Of a stretch of 64,000 nt of DNA, positions 26,249-33,569 are shown piece by piece. Numbering within the stretch: position 1 is the first letter of the stretch; every line of letters starts with the position of its first letter. The position numbers and the translations under genes were made by a program. This stretch comes from Onstottus_B arcticum. GTDB lineage: Bacteria; Acidobacteriota; Blastocatellia; UBA7656. The stretch lies in contig JBBPIE010000001.1 in assembly GCA_038040485.1 (NCBI GenBank), positions 386,607 through 450,606 on the forward strand, read 5' to 3'. The notes beneath the pieces were generated by a model that had not been told where the DNA came from, made no database searches, and saw only the letters and a list, made by a program, of their open reading frames with translations.

Positions 26249-27550
26249 ATGACGGTCGTGGTCAACCGGGAACTGCTGATAACTCGCGCGTCACAGCTCG
26301 TCACTCTCGCAGGGAGCCCGCGCCCGCGAGTCGGAGCCGAGATGCGCGAGCTTTCCATTATCGAGGATGGCGCGCTGCTGGTTCGCGACGGCAGGCTCGC
26401 TGCGGTCGGGACGTCGCCGGAGATCGAGAGCCAGGCGAGCGCTGACGCCCAACGCTTCGACGCGGCGGGTCAAGTGGTGATGCCCGGCTTCGTCGACGCC
26501 CATACCCATCCGGTCTTTGCCGGTACTCGCGAAGACGAATACGAGATGCGCGCGGAAGGGCTCACCTATCAGGAAATCGCCGCGCGCGGAGGGGGCATTC
26601 TCTCCACCGTGCGAAAGACCCGCGCGGCCTCCGAACAGGAACTCTTCGAGATGGCTTTGCCGCGCGTGCGATGGCTTCTCGAGCATGGAACGACGACCAT
26701 CGAAGCAAAGAGCGGCTATGGGCTGACCGTCGAAGATGAGTTGAAGATTTTGCGCGTAATTCGCCGGCTCGACGCCGAGACGCCCTTGCAGCTCGTGCCC
26801 ACGTTCCTCGGAGCGCACGAATTTCCGGATGAGTGCCGAGACCCTTCCAGCGGATTCAGTCGCGAAGACTACTTGCGCCTGGTCGCAAACGAGATGCTTC
26901 CTCGCGTGGCGGCAGAAGGTCTGGCGCGATACGCAGACGTCTTCTGCGAGTCGCACGTCTTTGCCGTGCGCGAATCGCGCGGCGTGCTGGAACGCGCTCG
27001 CGAGCTTGGGCTCGGGTTGCGCTTGCACGCCGAGCAATTGACTCTCTCGGGAGGCGCGCAGCTAGCGGCAGAGCTTGGAGCCGAGACTGCCGACCATCTC
27101 GAGTGGGTTGATGAAAGGGGGATTCGCGCGCTTGCCGAAGCCGGGACGATCGCCGTCCTGCTTCCGGGCGCGGTGTTCAATCTCGGGCTTACTCGTTATC
27201 CCCCAGCGCGAGCGATGATTGAAGCCGGTCTGGCGATCGCGATCGCAACCGACTTCAATCCGGGCAGCTCGCCAACTCCGTCAATGCAGATGATCCTTTC
27301 GATCTCCTGCACACAGATGCGAATGACTCCCGCCGAAGCGATCACCGCCGCCACAATCAATCCTGCTTACAGCCTGGGACTTGGATCGGAGGTTGGCTCG
27401 TTGGAAGCGGGCAAGCAGGCGGATGTTGTGATCTTCGCCTGCCAGGACTACCGGCAGATACCGTATTTCTACGGAATCAACCATGCAGCCGTTGTCATCA
27501 AGCAAGGCCGCATCATAAGCCATCGACCGGGCGCAAAGCACAAGGCCTGA
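26249..27550 (+). CDS. hutI: Imidazolonepropionase
   Basis: A 433-aa enzyme of histidine breakdown that hydrolyses 4-imidazolone-5-propanoate to N-formimino-L-glutamate. Metal-binding and substrate motifs are present: DAHTHPVFAGTREDEYEMR, AKSGYGLTVEDELKILR, PTFLGAHEFPDEC, LHAEQLTLSGGA, DHLEWVDERG and ATDFNPGSSPTPSMQ. Length is slightly above the usual ~405. The ATG at 26249 (GAGAGA upstream) was preferred to 26222. hutH, hutU and hutG are not in the window, so the pathway must be encoded elsewhere or be incomplete. Confidence 0.93.
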   Translation: MTVVVNRELLITRASQLVTLAGSPRPRVGAEMRELSIIEDGALLVRDGRLAAVGTSPEIESQASADAQRFDAAGQVVMPGFVDAHTHPVFAGTREDEYEMRAEGLTYQEIAARGGGILSTVRKTRAASEQELFEMALPRVRWLLEHGTTTIEAKSGYGLTVEDELKILRVIRRLDAETPLQLVPTFLGAHEFPDECRDPSSGFSREDYLRLVANEMLPRVAAEGLARYADVFCESHVFAVRESRGVLERARELGLGLRLHAEQLTLSGGAQLAAELGAETADHLEWVDERGIRALAEAGTIAVLLPGAVFNLGLTRYPPARAMIEAGLAIAIATDFNPGSSPTPSMQMILSISCTQMRMTPAEAITAATINPAYSLGLGSEVGSLEAGKQADVVIFACQDYRQIPYFYGINHAAVVIKQGRIISHRPGAKHKA

Positions 27551-27608
27551 AACGAAACTTTCTAAGGCACGTGGGGCGCAAGTTGGGTTCGGTTTAGACG
27601 CCGTTCGG

Positions 27609-27636
27609 TTGTAAAGCTGCGCCTCGGTGATATAAT
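27609..27636 (+). promoter_or_regulatory. Promoter with perfect TATAAT
   Basis: TTGTAA (27609-27614), a 16-base spacer and TATAAT (27631-27636). It points to the long leader upstream of the secreted-protein pair. Confidence 0.6.
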
Positions 27637-27641
27637 GCGGC

Positions 27642-27929
27642 GCGCTGCGGATCACTAACCACTCGGGTAACCTACAGGCCGCAGTCAGAAGGCGAGTTGT
27701 AACTATCTACCGCCGCCGGTTTTTTTGCTCACCTCCGCATTCGAGCTTTGAAGGCTGAGCAGCGCGGCTTCCTTTCGTGCTGAAGGCGTGTGAATAACTT
27801 ACCTCGGTCCGTTGTGGACCGCGTTTTTCAAGAAAGGGTCAAGCTGGACTCCGCGCCAAACCGCGGAGCACCCGTCGGGTTTCCCGTGCGGAGTCTCGCT
27901 TGTTTTGAAATGACTCGAGGGAGAAAGAC
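27642..27929 (+). ncRNA. Structured leader or small RNA upstream of secreted-protein pair
   Basis: About 285 bases lie between the TATAAT promoter and the next start codon, with no gene. Visible structure: CTGCGG (27645-27650) pairs with CCGCAG (27679-27684); GGCG (27691) can pair with CGCC (27711), followed by a run of seven T (27720-27726); then the terminator at 27805; then GACTCCGC (27847-27854), which can pair either with GCGGAG (27863-27868) or with GCGGAGTC (27888-27895). Mutually exclusive stems and an upstream terminator are the layout of an attenuator or riboswitch, but I do not recognise a known class. It may instead be a separate small RNA. Confidence 0.4.
27805..27828 (+). terminator. 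Intrinsic terminator in the leader
   Basis: CGGTCC (27805-27810), loop GTTGT, GGACCG (27816-27821), then CGTTTTT. It lies about 100 bases before the coding sequence, so it may attenuate that gene or end a small RNA. Confidence 0.65.
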
Positions 27930-28814
27930 ATGAAAAAGAAAATAGTACTGCTCCTGTTTGCGTTCTGCGTTTTCGTTTCAACGATGGTTCAAGCATCGGC
28001 TCAGGCCCCTGCGGGACCGCCGAAGGTCCTCCAGATCGTGCGCGAGGACATCAAGACCGGGATGATGGAGGCGCACTCAAGGGAAGCTAACGCGACCGTC
28101 CGAATCTGGGCCAAGGCGAAGTCGCCGCATCAGCGCCTGGCGATGATCCCGATAGCGGGAAACGAAAACGAGGTCACTTACATTTGGCCGTTCCCTTCGT
28201 TCGCCGCTTATGAGAAGTCTCTGAAGGACCTCGACGAGATAGGTGAGACCTACAAGGCCGACTTCGATCGCACTCGTCACGCGGGCGAAGACTATCACTC
28301 GACGCAGCGCGATATGCTTTGCAGACTGCGCGCCGACTTGAGCTACAACCTTCCCGCTCCAGACAGAGGGAAGATGCGATTCATGCGAGTTGAAACCATT
28401 CGCGTAAAGCCCGGCCACACCCAGGAATTCGAGGAGATGCGCAAGACGATCAATGCCGCGCACGTAAAGGCGAAGGTCGACGAGCACATGGCGGTCTACC
28501 AGGTGGTCGGCGGCGCTCAGGCGGGAACCTTTATTGTTCTGGTACCGTGGACCTCGTTGGAGGATTCCAACGTGCTTCCGCACGGTAAGGCTTATCAGGA
28601 CGCTCTCGGAGAGGACGGCGCGAAGAAGGTAGCCCGGATAGGCAACGAAGCCATCCTGTTTGACGACGTCAGCATCTACGCGTTAGCTCCACAGCTAAGT
28701 TATGTGTTACCTGCAACGGTCGCGTCTGATCAAGCCTTCTGGACGCTGAAATCGCTGGAGCCGGTTGCTGCTAAGAGGAGGGCCTCGCCGAAAGCGCAGG
28801 AGAAAAAACAATAG
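27930..28814 (+). CDS. Secreted protein with two dimeric alpha-beta-barrel-like domains, copy 1
   Basis: A 294-aa protein with signal peptide (MKKKIVLLLFAFCVFVSTMV, cleaved near ASAQA). Two similar halves can be seen, one starting PPKVLQIVREDIKTGMMEAH and the other FMRVETIRVKPGHTQEFEEM. Each begins with a strand, then a helix carrying a G.....H.E-like pattern, then further strands. This resembles the NIPSNAP/antibiotic-monooxygenase (ferredoxin-like) fold, but the match is by pattern only. The C-terminus is Lys/Ala-rich. It is preceded by a structured leader and followed by a paralogue. Function unknown. Confidence 0.65.
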   Translation: MKKKIVLLLFAFCVFVSTMVQASAQAPAGPPKVLQIVREDIKTGMMEAHSREANATVRIWAKAKSPHQRLAMIPIAGNENEVTYIWPFPSFAAYEKSLKDLDEIGETYKADFDRTRHAGEDYHSTQRDMLCRLRADLSYNLPAPDRGKMRFMRVETIRVKPGHTQEFEEMRKTINAAHVKAKVDEHMAVYQVVGGAQAGTFIVLVPWTSLEDSNVLPHGKAYQDALGEDGAKKVARIGNEAILFDDVSIYALAPQLSYVLPATVASDQAFWTLKSLEPVAAKRRASPKAQEKKQ

Positions 28815-28928
28815 TGTGTCGTTGCTGATCAGATCGAACCAGGAAGAACGGCCCGCGGCCGCGCTTGCGAAGAATGCGCCGAGGCCCGCGCCGTACGTTG
28901 TTTCACCAATAGTGTTTAAGGAGGTCTT

Positions 28929-29804
28929 ATGAGAAAGAGTCTGTTGTTCGTGTTTGGGATTTGTTTGTTTGTTTCAGCAGCCCTCGAAGCACGCGCCCAG
29001 GCGGGGCCGCCTCCGAAGGTGCTGGCGATCTTTCGCGAAGAGATCAAGGCCTCACGCGGAGGGGCACATGAAAAGCTCGAAGCGGGTTATGTTCGAGCGC
29101 TCCAGAAAGCCAAGTGGCCTACCTACTCGCTGGCGATGAGCCCCGAGGCGGGCGGTACAGACGCCTGGTTCATGACCGCTTACGATTCGTTTGCAGCTTT
29201 GGCAAAGGATCGAGAAAGCATGGGAAAAAACGCTCAGTTGATGGCGGACTTCGCGCGGCTCGACGAGATGGATGCCGAGTTCCGAACCGGACAGCGAAGC
29301 ATCATCTGTGTTCTGAATGAAGATCAGAGCTACGGCCCGCAGTTCGACGTTTCTCAAATGCGTTACTTCTCCGTTACCACAATCCGAGTCCGAATAGGCC
29401 ACAATGAAGAATACTTTGAGGCGCGTAAGATTCTTGCCGACGCGGTGAAGAGGGCAAACCCCACCGCGCACAGCATCCTTTACTCGGTGACCGCGGGTAT
29501 GCCCTCTGGAACCTTTCTGCTCTTTACCGCGCGAAAATCTCTGGCCGAGCTGGACCCGAATCCCGCGGTTGGCCGGGCAGTGCAGCAAGCAATTGGCGAA
29601 GAAAACGCCAAGCGACGGCAGAAGCTACTGGCCGACTCGGTCATCAGCAATGAGACGAGCATCTACGCGTTCAGCGCGCGGATGAGCTATGTGCCGAAGG
29701 AGTGGGCAAAGACGGGTGGGGACTTCTGGGCGCCCAAACCGCCTCCGCCGCCCCGGCCAGCGGCTGCGAAGAAGGCGGCCGACGCCGAGAAGAAACCGCA
29801 GTAA
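28929..29804 (+). CDS. Secreted protein with two dimeric alpha-beta-barrel-like domains, copy 2
   Basis: A 291-aa paralogue of the gene upstream: signal peptide (MRKSLLFVFGICLFVSAALE, cleaved near ARAQA), the first half starting PPPKVLAIFREEIKASRGGA, the second half starting MRYFSVTTIRVRIGHNEEYF, and a Pro/Ala/Lys-rich tail. AAGGAGGTC precedes the ATG. The pair share the order of motifs, including the ISNETSIYAFSARMSYV region matching FDDVSIYALAPQLSYV in copy 1. They probably arose by tandem duplication and act outside the cytoplasm. Function unknown. Confidence 0.65.
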   Translation: MRKSLLFVFGICLFVSAALEARAQAGPPPKVLAIFREEIKASRGGAHEKLEAGYVRALQKAKWPTYSLAMSPEAGGTDAWFMTAYDSFAALAKDRESMGKNAQLMADFARLDEMDAEFRTGQRSIICVLNEDQSYGPQFDVSQMRYFSVTTIRVRIGHNEEYFEARKILADAVKRANPTAHSILYSVTAGMPSGTFLLFTARKSLAELDPNPAVGRAVQQAIGEENAKRRQKLLADSVISNETSIYAFSARMSYVPKEWAKTGGDFWAPKPPPPPRPAAAKKAADAEKKPQ

Positions 29805-29971
29805 CTGGCCAATCGGGTCTTTAATCGATAACCATGAAGCCGGTGGCGGCGATTCGCTTGCCACCGGCTGATTTTGCGCTCTATCCGGACTGTCCCAACC
29901 TTTTGGAACTTTCGAACACCGCGGCGTGAATCAACCATGTCAGCCGGTTGCTGGCCGTTATTGAGCAGAGT

Positions 29972-30592
29972 ATGACGTTGCCGCTAACTCCCAGTGATGT
30001 TGACCTGCTGATGCAAATGATCAGCGGCGACGAGCATGCGTTCACTGTGCTTTATCGGCGAAGACAGGGAGGCGTGTATCGCTTCGCGCTTCAAATGAGC
30101 GGGTCGCGAGGAATCGCCGAAGACGTCACCCAGGAAGTCTTCATCGTCCTGATGCGAGAAGCTCATCGCTACGATTCGAGCCGCGGCTCGCTCGCGGCCT
30201 ATCTATACGGCATCGCACGCAATCACGTTCTGCGCCGCCTTGAGCGGGACCGGTTGTTCGTCCAGCTTGGCGACGCAACCGAAGATGATCACGAGTCGGG
30301 CTCCGCGACTCTTGTTGCGGAGGGCGATCCGCTCGGTGACTTGACGAGAAACGAGATGATCGACGAGGTCCGTCAAGCAGTGCTGGCTCTGCCGGCGCGC
30401 TACCGCGAGGTTGTTGTGCTGTGCGACCTGCACGAGATGAGCTACGCGGAAGCGGCTGCTGTAGCGGGTTGCGCGATCGGTACGATTCGGTCGCGGCTTC
30501 ACAGAGGCCGGGCGTTGCTGGTCGAGAAACTCAGGTCGGCGAGGAGCGCCGGGAACGAACGACTTGTGAATCAGGAGAGGTGCTTCGCATGA
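29972..30592 (+). CDS. ECF-type sigma factor (intact copy)
   Basis: A 206-aa sigma70-family factor. Region 2: HAFTVLYRRRQGGVYRFALQ, DVTQEVFIVLMREAHRYDSS and SLAAYLYGIARNHVLRRLER. Region 4: LPARYREVVVLCDLHEMSYA, VAGCAIGTIRSRLHRGRALL. All parts are present. ATG at 29972 is preferred; TTG at 29948 is possible. Its stop overlaps (ATGA) the start of an anti-sigma gene that is broken after 26 codons. A second, broken copy of this sigma gene with an intact anti-sigma gene lies at 46 kb, so the cognate partner may now be encoded 15.7 kb away. Confidence 0.9.
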   Translation: MTLPLTPSDVDLLMQMISGDEHAFTVLYRRRQGGVYRFALQMSGSRGIAEDVTQEVFIVLMREAHRYDSSRGSLAAYLYGIARNHVLRRLERDRLFVQLGDATEDDHESGSATLVAEGDPLGDLTRNEMIDEVRQAVLALPARYREVVVLCDLHEMSYAEAAAVAGCAIGTIRSRLHRGRALLVEKLRSARSAGNERLVNQERCFA

Positions 30593-30608
30593 ATTGCCAG
30601 AGCTTCGA
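30521..30608 (+). repeat. 88-bp direct repeat, left copy
   Basis: It spans the sigma/anti-sigma junction. It matches 46208-46295 with one mismatch over 88 bases, whereas the sequences upstream of the two copies are clearly more diverged. It bounds the accessory block on the left. Confidence 0.9.
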
Positions 30609-30669
30609 GTCAGAAGCGATCCCCACGCCGCGCGAGCGCCGGAAACCAGACTTCGAGGAGAATCCATAG
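30589..30669 (+). pseudogene. Truncated anti-sigma factor (26 codons)
   Basis: It begins MNCQSFES like the intact anti-sigma gene at 46276 (MNCQSFEA), with the same ATGA overlap with the sigma gene. After the eighth codon it departs from that gene and stops at codon 27, without zinc finger or membrane helix. It is the broken half of a reciprocal pair. Confidence 0.8.
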
Positions 30670-31486
30670 CACATCCGCTCGATACATCCTGGCCATTAAC
30701 AGATCTCTTCTTATTTAAGCCGGCTCCGGCAGCGGTCTACGTTGTGAGGATGACGGCCCGGCGGCGCGTGATGCGTGTCTATAGCCTCTCGCGGAAGGGC
30801 AGCGCGCCCCCTGTGGACTCGTCAATTGAACTCGCCGGCCTTGATGAAGTCTTGAAAGCCTGAGCTCTGGCGATCAACGCTCTTTTCGCGGCCCGACTAG
30901 CACTGGTTAAAAGCTCCCCAACACGCGTAAGTCACTCGCCGCAGGGCACATGTGGATGGTAGTCGCTTTGGCTGGATGTTTGACCCTGCCAGGGTCTGCC
31001 AACTGCCCCACGTTCCCAGCAAGTTTTCCGCACGACCGGATTACGGACGCCGGATAATTGGAGAAACTTGCGCTGTAACACGATTCACGCACGGACAAAG
31101 AGGTTTTGCTTGACACGGAAAAACACTTGAGCGTATTGTGATTAATGTCCCTTCATCCATGGGTACAGTTACTAGCGCTTGGGTGGCCGTAACCTCACTT
31201 TCTTGGCCTCGCTTGTGGGTCGGTTTTCTTTGAAGCAAGTGAACAGGACGGGGATCCTCGGCAATCCACAAAGGCTTGTATTTCTGCCGATATGCACACT
31301 GTTCGGCGTATCGGCCTGAGAGTACTCTGTCTTGTATCTTGCCAGGAATTAGTTTGCCAGCTTGCAACTTGGCGCTACTTCCTCAACCCAGCAACTTAAG
31401 CTGAAGTATGCGTGCCAGAACTCTAAGATGCGAATCTCGGGTCGGTCGAGGACGCTAACAAAATAAGTGGGCGGAAGCGGGTTATC
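30670..31486. other. Gene-poor left part of the accessory block
   Basis: No convincing gene is seen in these 817 bases. A short frame around 30730-30863 looks like a fragment of something unidentified. TTGACA-N18-TATTGT at 31110-31139 is a good promoter candidate, 350 bases before the next gene. Composition is lower in G+C than on the left side. Confidence 0.45.
31110..31139 (+). promoter_or_regulatory. Candidate promoter before the block's sigma gene
   Basis: TTGACA (31110-31115), an 18-base spacer and TATTGT (31134-31139). It lies 350 bases before the sigma gene, so either the leader is long or an unseen short RNA or peptide is made. Confidence 0.4.
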
Positions 31487-32020
31487 ATGCAGGCCCCACT
31501 CTCTACTGAGATCAGTGATCCCACACAACTCATACAGGATAGCGTACTAATAATCCGTCAGTCGGCGGTGCTAGCCTTCAAATACTACAACCATGCAACC
31601 ACCGAAGATGAAATCAGTGATATTTGCCAGCAGATCATCCTACAGCTCATTGAAGACCATCATCGCCGGTTGCGCTTGTTCGACAGTCGGAAGGCGTCCT
31701 TTCCAACCTGGCTCAAATCCGTAGCCAGACATCACATAAGCAACTACCTTAGACAAAAGAAAACACTGAGCCTGGACGAGCTTCCACTCGACTCGGTAAG
31801 TTACCCTCCGAATCAAGAAGATCTGATCATTCTTAGAGACAGGAATGAGCGCCTGGAAGCAATTCTCGGTGAGTTGAGCACGCGCGATCAGCAAATTATC
31901 CGGCTTTTATGCTTTGAGGAACGATCCGCTATCGACGTGGCAAGAATGATGAGAATGACAGTTGGCTCAGTCTACTGGCATAAGCACAGAATTATCAAAC
32001 GGCTCCGAGATGACTACTAG
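31487..32020 (+). CDS. Sigma70-family factor of the accessory block
   Basis: A 177-aa sigma70-like protein. Region 2: DEISDICQQIILQLIEDHHR, SRKASFPTWLKSVARHHISN and YLRQKK. Region 4: LGELSTRDQQIIRLLCFEER, VARMMRMTVGSVYWHKHRII. It is distant from the ECF factors at 8.6 and 30 kb and has lower G+C, consistent with transfer. No anti-sigma gene is adjacent. Its position at the head of the block makes it a candidate regulator of the M16 and lanthipeptide genes, but no promoter match supports this yet. Confidence 0.8.
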   Translation: MQAPLSTEISDPTQLIQDSVLIIRQSAVLAFKYYNHATTEDEISDICQQIILQLIEDHHRRLRLFDSRKASFPTWLKSVARHHISNYLRQKKTLSLDELPLDSVSYPPNQEDLIILRDRNERLEAILGELSTRDQQIIRLLCFEERSAIDVARMMRMTVGSVYWHKHRIIKRLRDDY

Positions 32021-32522
32021 GAGGGGCTGTTGTTATCCGATGTCCTAACCTAACGACTACATAGCACGAGACTAAGGAGAATCACCATTCACAAACTAAG
32101 ATTCTTACTCACGATGTGTATAAGTACTTGACAGGGATTGTGCCGAAGTGGGTGGTTTGTTCCTTGAGCGGTGGATTGGCGGAGTGGCTGGAGTGAATCC
32201 TGCGAACTTCGTAGATTCTTCCGTTTTCAAAACCGATCTGTAGCGTAGACTCGCTCAAGTGGAGGTTATTAAGTATCCGAGTGCGTCAGAGTGAACTGTC
32301 GCACCCAGGTTCTTTTCTTTCTCCCGTCGCTTTCGTCCTAAATAGCTTGTCGCTGCGAAGCAGCTTCCTCTCGGTTCATCACTTCATAGTCGACGTGTGT
32401 CCGCACAGCATTGGGCCCTTCAAGGGGAGCGATGCAACAGCAGGGTTGGCAAATCACACTCGCTTTCTGAGAATGTTGCGTTCAGCGCCTCTTACGTTTT
32501 GTGTTACAACGGGGGCATATGG
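32021..32522. other. Gap between sigma gene and M16 remnant
   Basis: No gene is seen. TTGACA occurs at 32128-32133 but has no good -10 partner. Part of this region may be the leader of the decayed M16 locus; it does not contain the element found upstream of the intact M16 operon. Confidence 0.35.
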
Positions 32523-33379
32523 ATGAGATTGGCAATGAGAACACTTAAGCCGTTATTTGCGTTCTCTCTCTCCTGCTTCCTTGCCCTGACGGCAGGAGCG
32601 CAGCAGGCGAGGAAAATCAAACTAGACTTCAAAGACGTGAGACTGAAAAACGGTCTGCGCGTATTGGTGGTCGAAGATCACACCGCGCCGGTCGTTTCAG
32701 TCGCGATCACCTACGATGTCGGCTCGCGGAACGAGCGCAAGGGCCGCACCGGGTTCGCGCACCTGTTCGAGCACATGATGTTTACCGGCTCCCAAAATGT
32801 CGGCAAGAACGAATACTCGCTGCTGATTGACACGAACGGCGGCGGGAAAAACGCTACTACGAACGAGGATTGCACCTTGTACTTTGCGACAGTGCCATCC
32901 AATCAACTCGACATGATTCTGTTCCTTGAAGCCGACCGAATGCGCAATCTGGACGTAACGCAGGACAACCTCAACACTCAGCGCAACGCCGTGCAGGAAG
33001 AGCGAAGGAGGGGCCTGAAAAATCAAGCGTATCCGCAATGAGAAAGTCGAACCCGAGGAGTTCGAGCGAGCCAAGCGCAGGATCATTGGCGGTTTCGCTT
33101 TGCAGTTCGAATCGCCGCTGGCGCTTCTGAATAACATTAATCACGCAGAAGCTCTACGGTTTGCCTGCAGATTACTGGGATGTCTACACACAAGAGGTCG
33201 CGTCGGTCACGGCGGACGAAGTGCAGCGGATCGCGAGGAAGTATCTTGACCTCGACCGCCTGCAAATCGTCGCGGTCGGCGACGCCAGCAGGACTGCCGA
33301 CGTGCTCAAGCAATATGGAACGCTGGAGATTTACGATACCGAAGGGAACCGGCCCAGATCATCTGGCGGAGGAAAGTAG
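32523..33379 (+). pseudogene. Chimeric M16 peptidase remnant (N-part of gene 1 fused to C-part of gene 2)
   Basis: Bases 32523 to about 33020 match the start of the catalytic M16 gene at 36426: signal peptide, GLRVLVVEDH, HLFEH zinc motif and the LFLEADRMRNLD region. From about 33023 to 33379 the DNA matches the end of the second M16 gene (39010-39361): IRNEKVEPEEFERAKR in another frame, then ARKYLDLDRLQIVAVGDASR. A deletion of roughly 2.2 kb thus joined the two genes out of frame, and a further shift lies near 33135. The frame stops at 33041. It is a dead relative of the intact operon downstream. Confidence 0.85.
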
Positions 33380-33569
33380 TCAGTCGTTATTGACCCTTGC
33401 AGGTGTTACGACGGCTTGCGGCAGGAAAAGCGCCTGGCCGATGAAACAAATTCCGAGGCCGCACTGGAGGCTGCCAAGGATTAGAGGGTTGCAATCACAG
33501 ACAGATTGATCCCAACGATCTCGCGAGATAAACTAATACAGGATCAAACTTCGTTATGAAGGGGAGCAT

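Noticed and set aside
30589..30669. The 26-codon frame as a real small peptide
   Set aside because: Its first eight codons are identical or nearly so to the intact anti-sigma gene and it keeps that gene's overlap with sigma, so it is better read as a truncated copy.
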